Part shown: in pieces, positions 40,901-47,493 of the stretch
Numbering within the stretch: the first letter of the stretch is position 1
Layout of the letters: each line of letters begins with the position of its first letter
Source: Durusdinium trenchii
Lineage: Eukaryota > Sar > Dinophyceae > Suessiales > Symbiodiniaceae
Length of the DNA: 64,000 nt
Assembly (NCBI GenBank): GCA_963970005.1
Contig: CAXAMN010001447.1
Coordinates: 1,222,462 to 1,286,461, forward strand
Direction of reading: 5' to 3'
The notes under the pieces: generated by a model
Seen by the model: the letters and a program-made list of their open reading frames with translations, nothing else
The model's database searches: none
What the model was told of the DNA's origin: nothing
Translations under genes and position numbers: made by a program

Positions 40901-43437
40901 CAGAGCCAAGCAAACATAGTCAGTCTCCCTGACTCCGTAAAATGTGGGATGACCCTTCCCCACCTGGGTGTAAAACGTCTACCTCTACTTAGCAGAGGTG
41001 TGGGTATGTGTGGGTGATGTTCTGATGATTCTGATGTTCTCATGGATTTTCCCCTAAAGTCCTTGGACTTCTTTTTCGAGCCTCACTTTGGACGACCCTC
41101 CTACGCCCCTCCTCGAGGTCCTATCAGAGGAGCTGTCGAGAGATGGAGGCGACGGACGCCGGTGACGGGTCGTGTTGGGCGACCGAAGAATGGGTGGATG
41201 AGACTGGTAAATGATGGTCAATGGAATGCATTGGAATGCCCTCAAAAAAAGAAAACAAATGGACTGTTAACCTGCTTTTCGCCGATCTCTTCGGGCTTGA
41301 CTGGGCATCCCTGGGGGTCGCGTCTCCGACGGTCACCGCGCTGCGTTCCGCTCCGCGCGGGGAGCGAGGCGAACATCATGGCGCTGCGCGCGAAGGCCGG
41401 TTCCCGAGGCGCGGGACACGCGGGACGCGCAGGGCGGCACGTCGGCGCCGGTGATGTGCATGCACCGCAGTGGATGCGATGATTGAGTTGGTTCGCGTAT
41501 CCAATGACTGCACCGATAGATTGAGCTATAAAATCATTCTTCAGCGACAGTTAATTCATGAGAGGAAAAGCCCATTGACTGGCTAGAAAATGCAACAAAT
41601 AACCCCAGAATTTGTAGGCTTTGGCCAGTTCATGTTCCTCCTTTGACCATTTGGACCTTCAAAATCACCTCCCTCACCTCCCAAGCCAGGCGGGCCCATG
41701 AACACCTCCTCCTCGGCGCCGAACCTGGTCCGAGAGGCTCGAACTCGTGCGTCGTGCGGCACTCGTCGTCGGTGGGGGGCCGTGGAGTCGGCTCCTTCCA
41801 CCAAACGAATGCGTCGTGATTGGTTTCACCAAAGAGCTGGGACTCGTGGCCAGGGTTGTAGATGACACAATGGCTTTGGAGTACGAAAAGAACCATGGCT
41901 TCAGAGCAGATGGCACCATCCTGATCCCAAGTTACCCACCTAACTTGGGGTAACTTGTGCCATATACTCTCAAACCACTGTGAAGAAACTATAGATATAT
42001 CTAAATATACCTGGATCTTCAAACGGCACAAATTTTTGCAGGAGGCATTTTTTAGTGAAAAGACGCCGTAATCAAAAAAAAATGCCGCCGTTTTATGGGT
42101 TGTACACAATCCATGGACGGGGAAAGACGCCGTTTGGACGCCCAAAGACGCCGTTTGGACGCTTAAAGACGCCGTTTCTTTTTGCTTTCTGCCGGCGTGC
42201 GCCTCGTCACAACAAAAAACGCCGTCTTTGGAAAAGACGCCGTAACGGCATTTTTTCCTGAAAAGGCAATTATTTGTGCCGTTTCGAAGATCCAGGTATA
42301 TATAATATATAAGCACCCCTCCTTGTTCGTGACTGATGGACTTTTGGGGGGATGGGGTCCTTCAAAGATGGCTTGCCAGTATGATCAGTATGTTTGACGG
42401 TCTTAGTATTCTGTGACTGAAGTTGCCTCACGCGTTTTTCTGCTCCTTCCACGTGTTGGGTGCCTGGGGAATTCGTCTACGTGCTCATCCGGCATCATGT
42501 ATCATCCGCTGGCAGTCCAGTGCAGGGCCTTTAGTCCAGACGACAACTCCTTGAAGCTGGAACATGTAGCTGATCGTCTTAACGTGTCTCTCGTACCGAT
42601 GCTGATCGAAAGACATCACACTGTTTTCTACTACGGCCAACGGTCCTTTCGAAGCAAAAGTATCGGAAAAGGCATGCTGATGCATGCTGTTTCGCTGAAA
42701 CACATCAGGAACGACACAACGCTCAGGATGACTGTTTCACTGTTCCTCTGTTCCACCACATGTGGTTCTTGAAGGACCGTTTGACGATGTTGGCTGAGGA
42801 TGCGGATGTGGATCCCACTGCTGTGCCCACCTCATATCCCACGTAGTGTTATCAAAACCAGTTGCATTTAGGGAGAGGTGCTCACGTGGTCTCGCCTATG
42901 ACATCGGTCTTGGATGTCATCCGGTCGCAGGTGGTGTTTGTTTTTGATGTCATCCGGTCACAGTAAGAGGAGGATGTTTTCGTGCCCAATTTGATCGATC
43001 GATCATCCTCCCTTGCGCCGGCTGGGCGCGAAGGAAAAAAGCACCACTCGACTATGACGCTGAAAAACGCCAGAAGTCCAGCATTTCAAACACCAAGTCT
43101 TTGAAGCATCCAGCAACTCGCCACGTTCTGATTCGCTGGGGCCTTCTAACAAAAATCGCGAGCATCAAGCCTCATACATAGGTATAGACGTACGTATGGT
43201 ATGGTATGGTATAGGTATAGCTTAATTAGTATTAGTATGGCATAGTGCCATAGTGCATGTTTTTTCTCTCCCTGTGGGTCTCCAGATCTTGGAGGCCAAG
43301 CAGAGCCGCGTGCTGCCCAACGGCCGGCCACTGGCCAGCTCGGAGACTCCGCCGGGAACGCCCAGAGCGGCCGCCGGTGTCAACGGGTGTTGCGGCGTTC
43401 GGAGTGTGGTGAAGGGTGGTGGTTTATGTGTGGTTTG
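1918..43437 (+). CDS. CFAP57: CFAP57/WDR65-like cilia- and flagella-associated protein, many-exon gene (about 41 kb)
   Basis: More than 40 short + strand exons, in order, follow the layout of CFAP57 (WDR65, Chlamydomonas FAP57), an axonemal protein tied to inner-arm dynein. WD40 blades come first, then a long coiled coil, then a conserved C-terminal helix. Diagnostic pieces are VISLGEDTFAFCVGRH and SHNGKFLAIGE (blade 1), SFWRWDVEKLM, RVLVNPSNVTQFSV, AAALGLLLAG + SVRIYRW, and SENAQLIVEMNTLRAEN near the end. The last matches the family block [16 protein letters not shown]. Most exons start with G after AG and most introns open with GC or GA. Missing parts: the first exon with its Met, the segment between about 10.3 and 14.5 kb, and parts of the coil. 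The stop given (43435-43437) assumes that exon 43286 runs on to its in-frame TGA. Exons are itemised in the entries below. Confidence 0.8.
5380..5470. repeat. Palindromic MITE-like element (ccctagggct family)
   Basis: Ends ccctagggctgcaagtacct and (reverse complement of the other end) ccctagggctccaagtacct form about 25-bp inverted arms with 2-3 mismatches around a 40-bp middle. Lies between CFAP57-like exons 4885 and 5989, so inside an intron. Confidence 0.75.
5989..9622 (+). CDS. CFAP57: CFAP57-like exons, WD40 blades 3-5 with a lineage insert
   Basis: Exons: 5989-6041 (GT; VNRVLVNPSNVTQFSVGG), 6417 to about 6500 (HAYLRLWDFNPNVPNPASDD), 6875-6934 (GC; NPSLFPLKQEKQMK), 7302-7352 (GT; VVDHCWAL...AASE), 7784-7828 (GC; DGHIHIFQDGELVQD), 8164-8259 (GA; charged, DVDVRAQIKSDEST...EKEQARQLANLMG, less certain), 9012-9062 (GT; AGPGTADAPPVRITTIT), 9548-9622 (GC; AWFQGFVVGGDQGYLGVF). 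They track the CFAP57 blocks QVSFSPQDNTQxCVTGNG, [22 protein letters not shown] and AYSKGFxCSxGxGRVLLFE. Phases agree from 6875 on (all phase 0). The 8164 exon sits where the animal protein also has a variable loop. Reading J to K directly is also in frame, so that exon may be skipped or absent. Confidence 0.7.
9676..10215. repeat. Dispersed 'tagtagc / ctacgaacggggctcctggc' repeat cluster
   Basis: Repeated gctacgaacgg(ggctcctggc) and gagcaaggacgctac units, plus gctactatagtagc palindromes. Ends just before the CFAP57-like exon at 10230. Confidence 0.6.
10230..17040 (+). CDS. CFAP57: CFAP57-like exons, middle WD40 blades (incomplete)
   Basis: Exons placed: 10230 to about 10280 (VDSVGTFRMPGEKAER), 14567 to about 14600 (VDRWPTDTAVSVA, matching the family's LFKEYQEEAYSIS), 15570-15657 (GA donor; HPLGFQIAAILED...KSGVEYIDF, matching LHPSGxFIVVGFAD), 16955-17040 (GA donor; SLLAVSSENDVALIDPW, matching GGHLFAAVNGNVIxVY). 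In the last exon nearly every third codon base is G or C. If exon 15570 were not spliced at TTC|GA it would stop at TAG 15661. About 4.2 kb between 10.3 and 14.5 kb contain blades I could not place; the open stretch near 12107-12260 (phase 0 after AG|GCACCG) is a weak candidate. Low certainty for the edges, good for identity of 15570 and 16955. Confidence 0.55.
10280..14566 (+). other. 4.3 kb with no firmly placed exon (CFAP57-like intron space)
   Basis: Contains open islands at 10730-10880, 11020-11180 and 12107-12260 on the + strand, and a 159-codon antisense frame at 12903-13382. None could be tied to a family. About 90-100 residues of WD40 blade expected from CFAP57 should be encoded here. 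A half-copy of the 'tacattgg' repeat family is at about 13636-13668. Confidence 0.35.
17572..17662. repeat. Palindromic MITE-like element (tagcaatccatggg family)
   Basis: Inverted arms tagcaatccatgggactgg / tagcaatccatggggctgg (one mismatch), with inner arms attgacctac / gtaggtcaat. Partly matches about 13636-13668 (gtaggtcaat...ccagtcccatgga). Confidence 0.8.
18875..21316 (+). CDS. CFAP57: CFAP57-like exons, last WD40 blades
   Basis: Exons: 18875-18890 (GT; a 16-nt micro-exon reading SWSAN, like the family's RSIVWNADDSK; tentative), 20329-20368 (GT; AAALGLLLAGTRQ), 20504-20535 (GC; 32 nt, SVRIYRWPFQ), 21262-21316 (GC; AHSITAMTLTLDARYLFTG). The last three join in frame without a gap and match the family line GRMIFVGTSVGTIRAMKYPL ... 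[21 protein letters not shown] residue for residue in spacing. This is one of the strongest parts of the assignment. The next expected block (a final W-K-V blade end, leading into the coil) should lie between 21317 and 24436 and was not found. Confidence 0.72.
21770..21942 (+). CDS. Possible exon of unknown gene (WDRLAEILLDCLGDRG)
   Basis: The frame reading RWDRLAEILLDCLGDRGMDI then NSGPENHLM ends exactly at a strong GTAGGT donor. No homology recognised. It could be an alternative exon of the CFAP57-like gene, part of an otherwise unseen gene, or chance. Confidence 0.3.
22115..22125 (+). promoter_or_regulatory. Probable trans-splice (spliced-leader) acceptor of the secreted cysteine-rich gene
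   Basis: Pyrimidine-rich tract ending in AG three bases before the start codon. In dinoflagellates mRNAs receive a 22-nt leader at such sites. It could equally be a cis acceptor of an unseen 5' exon. Confidence 0.4.
22129..22521 (+). CDS. Small secreted cysteine-rich protein with two CS-alpha-beta-like modules (intronless, nested)
   Basis: Unbroken 130-aa reading frame from ATG 22129 to TGA 22519-22521. It opens with a clear signal peptide (MQCLLQVLIFIQVFCGLAS). Two cysteine modules follow. The first is C-x3-C-x9-C-x9-C-x-C (CSELC...SCAC). The second is C-x3-C-x8-C-x5-C-x-C (CTLNC...CCC), preceded by KCEHC. The C-x3-C with C-x-C pairing is the hallmark of the cysteine-stabilised alpha-beta fold (defensin-like peptides), here doubled and joined by short linkers. 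A consensus acceptor (ttcctttgcag, 22115-22125) lies 3 nt before the ATG, fitting spliced-leader trans-splicing. An ORF-only start 36 nt upstream would use TTG and break the signal peptide. The gene lies on the same strand inside an intron of the CFAP57-like gene. Function is not known; antimicrobial, binding or wall roles are guesses. Confidence 0.68.
   Translation: MQCLLQVLIFIQVFCGLASPEKVLKMSPKQCQVPDTKAATPKLRANATALDCSELCVWAGADSGSCNKGGSGGSSCACVIDAYQKCEHCPVGYKCTLNCEGNGVAGSCRGGSSCCCSWASETVNVDVPSC
22713..22816. other. Assembly gap (10 N) flanked by an exact 47-bp duplication
   Basis: 22713-22759 and 22770-22816 are identical 47-mers on either side of ten N. This is what results when two contig ends that overlap by 47 bp are scaffolded without being merged, so the true sequence probably has one copy and no gap. 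Confidence 0.85.
23166..23275. repeat. Dispersed 'tagtagcgtt/cttgttcctag' repeat cluster
   Basis: Alternating tagtagc, cttgctcctag and gaagcccctaatag units. The same vocabulary occurs at 9720-9960 and 10185-10215, 45016-45112 and, in reverse orientation, 55735-55815 (gccaggagccccgttcgtagcg against cgctacgaacggggctcctggc). Confidence 0.6.
23698..23842. repeat. Minisatellite of about 21-25 bp units
   Basis: Six to seven tandem copies of ggttggaggccatcgctagta with small indels. A short reverse-complement stretch with the same core is at 37995-38046. Confidence 0.85.
24437..30282 (+). CDS. CFAP57: CFAP57-like exons, first half of coiled coil
   Basis: Exons: 24437-24499 (GC; AQREDDRKALELQEKLWEAV), 25413 to about 25490 (TYLSDVLSEIRALEDRML), 25873 to about 25950 (EIIHLLRDVLKHDSDRVLEQ), 27130-27159 (GC; LKQSTERHEK), 27512-27562 (GC; RMRWKCQEMQE), 28637-28690 (GA; ELQSLRDEFEGEKTKAKY), 29133-29180 (GC; MLKSHDEQLLELRSAQ), 29540-29578 (GC; ERALRDWRTEYDK), 30259-30282 (GA; FEEALRQQ). 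All are charged heptad-like helices. From 27130 on all use phase 0, so any subset would join in frame. Individual short exons (30259, 27512) could be chance; the series as a whole is not likely to be. They replace the family's variable stretch between the last WD blade and the [16 protein letters not shown] block. Confidence 0.6.
24705..24789. repeat. MITE-like element, family with TIR ccaggaccctcc (copy 1)
   Basis: Ends ccaggaccctcc and gagggtcc(agg) are inverted repeats. The internal stretch ggtgccctgtctggaagcct ataggtagtgt recurs as its reverse complement at 56176-56268, so the two copies are in opposite orientation. Confidence 0.8.
25265..25336. repeat. MITE-like element related to the 'tagggagacccc' family (diverged copy)
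   Basis: Shares the agaccagtcttc..cccatccaggggg core and gggtctccctat end with copies at 34772-34855 and 53986-54061. Confidence 0.5.
27734..27818. repeat. Near-perfect palindrome, two arms of about 35 bp
   Basis: agagtagatggcaca(ga)ccccaagaggtggttta is followed after a 14-bp loop by its reverse complement. A diverged relative (agcagatggcac...gtgccatatactct) is at 41904-41971. Lies in an intron of the CFAP57-like gene. Confidence 0.85.
30930..34505 (+). CDS. CFAP57: CFAP57-like exons, conserved central coiled coil
   Basis: Exons: 30930-30973 (GC; ESEYESQIVEIKERE), 31608-31656 (GA; RRALQDESEKAATALK), 32336-32389 (GA; DGVSMKQTISMLQNQAQR), 32849-32878 (GC; VKSKDVEIAE), 33317-33379 (GC; AAERQEDLKKKLQASQEMVE), 33815-33853 (GT; [13 protein letters not shown]), 34019 to about 34050 (VKDESLNKLR), 34464-34505 (GC; VRALEEERDPLEEQ). 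The first three joined align without gaps to the family stretch [20 protein letters not shown] then [33 protein letters not shown] plus VKDESLNKLR matches [20 protein letters not shown]. The 30930/31608 junction splits a GAG codon across a GC-AG intron. Among the better supported parts of the coil. Confidence 0.7.
34772..34855. repeat. MITE-like element, TIR atagggagacc (copy A)
   Basis: Inverted ends atagggagaccc / ggtccccctat. The internal tagactg(at/gt)ct...ttcttccaggggg matches the copy at 53986-54061. Confidence 0.75.
35723..35752. repeat. Reverse-orientation unit of the 'tacattggggtgg' family
   Basis: catattgacccttgaaaccaccccaatgta is the reverse complement of the unit at 463-495 and 36802-36834 with a few changes. 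Confidence 0.6.
36206..41395 (+). CDS. CFAP57: CFAP57-like exons, C-terminal coiled coil
   Basis: Exons: 36206 to about 36260 (FVREFRQKQKLHQTLSV), 37078-37108 (GC; LRAQLVQLKK), 39619 to about 39660 (EMAIQRDLLFRRKE), 40053-40130 (GA; AAEQTKRECTQDVRKLTRDA then SVEQN), 40626-40679 (GT; SENAQLIVEMNTLRAEN), 41369-41395 (GC; ANIMALRAK). The 40053 and 40626 exons join through a split ACG codon and reproduce the family's most conserved tail block ([20 protein letters not shown]). An island at 38529-38600 (RLAQSVLEKYQKLL) may be a further exon. Without a splice after AAG the last exon would run to TGA 41480-41482; both endings are possible. Confidence 0.68.
36771..36862. repeat. Palindromic MITE-like element (tacattggggtgg family, complete copy)
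   Basis: Outer arms cccagacactccatg / catggagtgtttggg (one mismatch) enclose the tacattggggtgg...ggggtcaatgta unit. Confidence 0.75.
41904..41971. repeat. Diverged palindrome related to 27734-27818
   Basis: agcagatggcac...cccaagtta ccc acc taacttgggg...gtgccatatact. The arms match each other and the gatggcac ends match the other copy. Confidence 0.6.
42006..42300. mobile_element. MITE of about 295 bp with 27-bp terminal inverted repeats and internal agacgccgttt repeats
   Basis: The left end tatacctggatcttc(aaacggcacaaa) and right end (tttgtgccgttt)cgaagatccaggtata are inverted repeats of about 27 bp. The interior has no coding capacity but carries several aaagacgccgttt copies, two as a direct 19-bp tandem (42123-42176) and others inverted. 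Typical of a non-autonomous DNA transposon. It lies between the last CFAP57-like exons at 41369 and 43286. Confidence 0.8.
42600..42846 (+). CDS. Possible terminal exon, histidine-rich, unknown product
   Basis: After a TAA near 42570 one + frame stays open to TAG 42844-42846. It reads KQKYRKRHADACCFAE, HNAQDDCFTVPLFHHMWFLK and DRLTMLAEDADVDPTAVPTS. The tail looks like a real protein end. It lies within the intron proposed between the last CFAP57-like exons, so either it is a separate small gene or the CFAP57-like gene ends at 41482. Third-position G/C bias is weak. No family recognised. Confidence 0.35.
43286..43437 (+). CDS. CFAP57: CFAP57-like probable last exon
   Basis: After a good pyrimidine tract the frame reads ILEAKQSRVLPNGRPLASSE then TPPGTPRAAAGVNG, with strongly G/C third positions. 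It joins in phase 0 to ANIMALRAK and resembles the family's final segment (LRDQIQEQEQVTGF...LAGVRLPSLS). The frame then stays open to TGA 43435-43437. GT sites at about 43387-43390 would allow another intron, so the true stop may lie further on. If this exon belongs to another gene, the CFAP57-like gene ends at 41482. Confidence 0.5.
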
Positions 43438-44126
43438 ATGCGTTCCAGTCTTGCTTGATGTCTTTTTCTTGGGGGGGGGACGCCGGGGAAGCCTTGGAAG
43501 ATCACCGAGTGAAGATTTGTTTGGCATCCAATGCAATCAGTGAGGCATCTAGGGAAGTATCGGGGGCACTGAATACTATAGGTGACCCCGCTTCGCAACT
43601 CTTTGCAGGTTCTTCCCAAGTCGTGTGTATTCTATGAGGTTGATCAACCCAATGCTGTTGAGAGACTCCGTCGTAGTGAGCAGCCAGCATTTATTTCTAG
43701 AACTAACGCCAAACATGTTCGAGGAAGAGCAGGTGTGCGAAGTAGTTTACAAAGAGCGAAGCAACACAAGAAAGAGAACAACACAACTATTTAGACAAGT
43801 CAGGCATGGGAGGGGTTCATCCCGCGTGCGAATCTTTGTCGATGACACAAACTCCACACTTGGCCAAAAAGTGAATGACATGTCATGTTAGAGGCCAGTC
43901 TTCGTCCATGCGCAAGACCACTGTCCCATGACAGTTTGGTGTAGCCTTTTGAAACGGACAGAGCGCTGTGGGTCAAAACCAGGAAATCCCAAACCAGGGT
44001 AGGTTGTCCATGCCAGGTTGACCTCCTTCAGTTCATCTTTGGTGGGAAAAAACCCAGGGAGTTCCAGTGTTGACCCAGTTGACGCTCCTTCCTCCAGGTG
44101 ACGCTCCGCTCTCTTAGATCTCGCAG
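43438..44126 (+). other. No recognisable exon
   Basis: Only a short open frame near 43625-43890 without coding bias or similarity. Confidence 0.4.
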
Positions 44127-44190
44127 GTGACGATCTCGCGTTTCCCCGTCCGAAGTGGAACATGTCCTCCCATGCACGGCGTGTCCGCAG
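44127..44190 (+). CDS. Probable exon of unknown gene (VTISRFPVRSGTCPP)
   Basis: AG|G acceptor after tctcttagatctcgcag, then a 64-nt open stretch and a strong GCAG|GTATGT donor. Its phase (ends after one base of a codon) does not match the next candidate exon in its preferred frame, so an exon may be missing between them. Confidence 0.45.
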
Positions 44191-44576
44191 GTATGTGCGG
44201 CGGAAAGTGGTTGACCAGCAGGACCGAGGGTGCAAGCCGTTGATGGGCCGTCATCATGTGAGTGGCGATATCGGCAGTTTGGGGAGCAGACCACTTCATC
44301 GAAAAGCCTCAAGTTTCTATGTTAGCTAGGGTGTTTTTTTCGAACCAGAAGCTGCCTCTCAGGTAGTCAAAGGGATCCACTCGGACAGCTCAGAATCAGT
44401 TGTTGAAAGACGTACTGCTGGGGTATATAGTAAATCCATGTGAATCCAGTAGTCCCGAATCAACAAGCTGCTCGTTAATCTCGTTAGGTTCTTGTCAAAA
44501 AACGCAAGATCCTAAAAAATGGTCGGGCTTGACCCTTCGCCCTACTGCTACCACTTGACCACTTGTTCGTCCTTAG

Positions 44577-44621
44577 GGTGGGCTCCTTCGGCTTGTGAAG
44601 GAGAAGTATCGCAGACAGCAG
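44577..44621 (+). CDS. Probable 45-nt exon of unknown gene (LLRLVKEKYRRQQ)
   Basis: Acceptor ttcgtccttag|G and donor CAG|GTGAGAGG bound a helical stretch of 15 codons. Phase 0 at both ends. Product unknown. Confidence 0.45.
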
Positions 44622-45015
44622 GTGAGAGGAGTTCATCAGCTGAGCCCTAAGACATGGTCGGACGTCAGACATGGTCAACTGGGCGTGAGCACCCCAAGCC
44701 GTGCTTCTTGATTTGTTTCAAAAATGACTTTTGTTCCTTTATCTTATCTTCTTTTTGCATAGAAAACACTGATTGACCAATTCCTGAAGCAGCAGACCGC
44801 AAAATAGACTCAGTCGAACACTTCAACTGCTTCACTGTGTTCGATTGTTTTATTGTTTTCCAGTCCTGAGAGTTGCAACAGGTTAGCAGCTAGGGTCAGC
44901 ATGCGTCCATGGCAGACGACTGTACAGCCATTCGTCCATAGCGTGATCGTGGAGATCGTCGGTGGGCTCACTGCGCTCACACCGTCCCCTGTGTCCATCC
45001 CGATTAACTAGAAAC

Positions 45016-45112
45016 AAAGGGCATCTACTAGACGCAAGGATGCTACTAGTAGCTCCTGGAATTACTACTGTAATTATATACTAGTACATCTAGTAGCAAG
45101 AAGCTACTAGGA
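45016..45112. repeat. Dispersed 'tagtagc / ctagtagcaagaagctac' repeat cluster
   Basis: tctactagacgcaaggatgc, tactagtagctcctgg and ctagtagcaagaagctactagg units, shared with 9.7 kb, 23.2 kb and 55.7 kb. Confidence 0.6.
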
Positions 45113-45415
45113 ACAAGGCCCACATGAAACGAACAAAAAGCGGGGCGTCTCACGCTGGTGCAAGCGATTTCAGCTCCAAATCACCCGGCATAGATTCCGC
45201 AAACAGATGTGGAGCATAAGCCAATGGAGCAAAGCAGTACATAGTTACATAGCTGTAGTATAGCTCTAGTTTCACTTCGCCGACCATGGCTCCACGCTGA
45301 CCTTTGGTAACTCGATGTTTCTGGACCTCGTCCCCGTGTCCACCCTTCGAGGCTTCCTCCGATTGTTCAAAGGAGTAGCAGCCCTGTGCCCGGACCTTGG
45401 GATCTGACACTGAGA

Positions 45416-45590
45416 CTCAGAAGTCTCCATCCTCTTCTTCGGGCAAAACCCAACCGAGACCGCTGTGTTCTGGAACCGTTGGGTGCGGAAGCGAGTGGAG
45501 TTGAGTGGATTGCCAAGTGGATGTATGAACCCAAAAGCGTCCATGAAGGGTTAGGTCCTTTTGGCGGGTCTATTGGGGGGGTCAGAATCA
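45416..45590 (+). CDS. Probable exon, unknown product, two competing frames
   Basis: Both FFGQNPTETAVFWNRWVRK...MNPKASMK (ending at G|GTTAGG) and CVLEPLGAEASGVEWIAKW...GGSIGG (ending at G|GTCAGA) look coding and finish at plausible GT donors. Only one can be real; transcript data are needed to choose. Confidence 0.4.
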
Positions 45591-45972
45591 ATTGCAATTA
45601 TTTAACATATCTGACCAGCCAGCCAGACTGTCAGGAGTTTGTCCCTGGTTAAGGGGATGAGCGAGCTTCCAGTCCTTTTGATCGGGGGATCCAAACACCC
45701 TGATCGATTGCTCGCTGACAGGTCCTACCGCGGAACCAATGCACAGGCACTGCTCTGGGGTGAGGTGACGTCCAACAGTAAACTATAGTAAACTTCATCT
45801 CAAACACACCTCCAAGATCCTACAAGATCTATGACCAAATCCCTGAACCCTTTGGCCCTCCACCCGTTTCTGACTGGTGCGACTCGTAGGGAATGAGGGA
45901 AGTTTCGCTCCCAATAGAGATTCCAGAATGGATCCAGCCATCCTCAGACACCCTACTTTGGTCACAAGTCAG

Positions 45973-46144
45973 GACATTGGAGGTCACTCCGATCACTCAG
46001 TTGAGATCCGCTCCGACCGTCGCCGTCGGTCTCTCCGACCGCGCCAGGAGACACGCTTCGAGCGCGCGATGGCGTCACGAGCTGAGCGAAGAGACCGTGA
46101 CCGTGACCGTCGCTGACTGGAAGAACCGCCCGGTCGCGGCGTAG
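45973..46144 (+). CDS. Probable terminal exon of unknown gene (ends WKNRPVAA)
   Basis: After AG|G the frame TLEVTPITQLRSAPTVAVG... runs to WKNRPVAA and TAG 46142-46144, with about three quarters G/C in third positions. A second frame (DIGGHSDHSVEIRSDRRRRS...RDRDRDRR, TGA at about 46116) is also open and looks like an RD/RS-rich tail, but has weaker third-position bias. I prefer the first. Confidence 0.42.
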
Positions 46145-47259
46145 AGACGTGTCGTTTTCTAACTGATTCACGGACTGACAGTATTTGTTTATATTTGTTT
46201 AAGTTTAAGCGTTTGTTGTCCATGCATTGTAGACTCGCTTTTTCTCTTTTCCGGCTGAAGTCCCTGCTTTTAATATCTCTCTCTATATTCGGGGACCAAA
46301 ACTCTCCATCTGCAAATGCACATCCTCGTGGAACACATGCATGAAAATGCACTTGATTGCTGAGCTAACCCATCTTCCTAAACTTAGATTAAATGAAAGA
46401 GGTAAGCAGATGCAAGCAGTATACAGATACATGGCATTTGTTGATTGTCACGTTCCCTTCCACGACAGCAGGGAACCGTGTCTCAATTTGAGACACTATA
46501 GCTTAGCTTGTCTTCAAGATGCTTGTAGCATTTTGCTGTTGACTCCCTTTGTGCTTTTGTTCATCAGATCCGCGCCTTTCAGAACTGATCAGTGAGACCT
46601 GAAGGTCCTTCCATGCAGAGATGCGGTACTTGCAAGAACAAGGGCTAGATGTTAGCACCTTGGCCGCCTGCCTGAGGGCCTCCCATGAGGGCCCGAGTCT
46701 GAAGGAGAACTCTAACCGAAAGATGAATCATGAAGTCCTCTCTACACAAGGATGTATTTCTTTCCATTCAGACACTGGTCGTTGGAGCGAATAGCTGTCT
46801 CGCGAGAGACAGGCAAGCTGCACCAATCAGCCGCTGGAATCTTAGATGACTTTGATGACATGGAACACATCAACAAACACAACAATTGGAAACTAGTGGT
46901 GTTGCTTTGTGTGCTTTTTCCATTGAGGATGATGGTTTCTGTTATAGAAGACTCTTTTCCATGATCGCAACCATGCGCAATGGCCATCCATCTTGGGGGT
47001 GCAGGCTTTTTGAATATGTTTGATGTTCTATTCCAACTTATCGATGATCGCGTTTTTGCGGTGTTGTGTTTTGCCATTTTATCGTGACTTGCATAGCCGT
47101 GTTCCAACTGCCGTTATCCCACTGGCCATGTTCGAACTGCCGTTCTCCCACTGGAAAGAGATGAATTGGAGATTAGAGGGCCCCCCCAAAATACCCCCCC
47201 CTTTATCACTATATATTGAAACATTGCATGCACGCGTTGGATCATCATCACCGCTTCAG
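46145..47259 (+). other. Mostly non-coding; one weak open frame
   Basis: 46752-46964 reads LERIAVSRETGKLHQSAAGI..., moderately protein-like, but with no clean splice sites or bias. Nothing else seen. Confidence 0.35.
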
Positions 47260-47493
47260 GCGGAGATTGCTGCTGTACAAGCAGAGCAGGTTCAGATGAC
47301 ACAGATGGCAGAGGAGCAGATCGCACAAGCCCGCATGGCATATGCGGCGCAGATGGAGCAAGCCCAGATGGAGCAAGCCCAGATGGCGCAAGCGCAGATG
47401 GCACAAGGGCAGATGGAAGCTCAAGTGCCGCAGGAGCAGAATGTAGAGGCCAGGCGGTTAGGCCAAAAAATGCCAGACATGCAGTCAGACTAG
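47260..47493 (+). CDS. Terminal exon of a Gln/Met-rich coiled-coil protein with pentapeptide repeats
   Basis: Acceptor ccgcttcag|GCG, then AEIAAVQAEQVQMTQMAEEQ leading into tandem QMEQA / QMAQA units and ending at TAG 47491-47493. The repeat is visible in DNA as five 15-bp cagatgg(a/c)rcaagss units at 47350-47420. Likely a helical rod. Upstream exons are not identified. No known family. Confidence 0.5.
   Translation, partial: AEIAAVQAEQVQMTQMAEEQIAQARMAYAAQMEQAQMEQAQMAQAQMAQGQMEAQVPQEQNVEARRLGQKMPDMQSD
47350..47420 (+). repeat. In-frame 15-bp tandem repeat (QMEQA/QMAQA)
   Basis: cagatggagcaagcc is repeated exactly twice, then twice with changes, then a degenerate fifth unit. The length keeps the reading frame. 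Confidence 0.8.

Noticed and set aside
40320-40913. 197-codon antisense open frame
   Set aside because: Antisense to the conserved CFAP57-like exon at 40626-40679.
41630-42316. 228-codon antisense open frame
   Set aside because: Runs through a palindrome and the 42006-42300 transposon; repetitive translation, no splice or family support.
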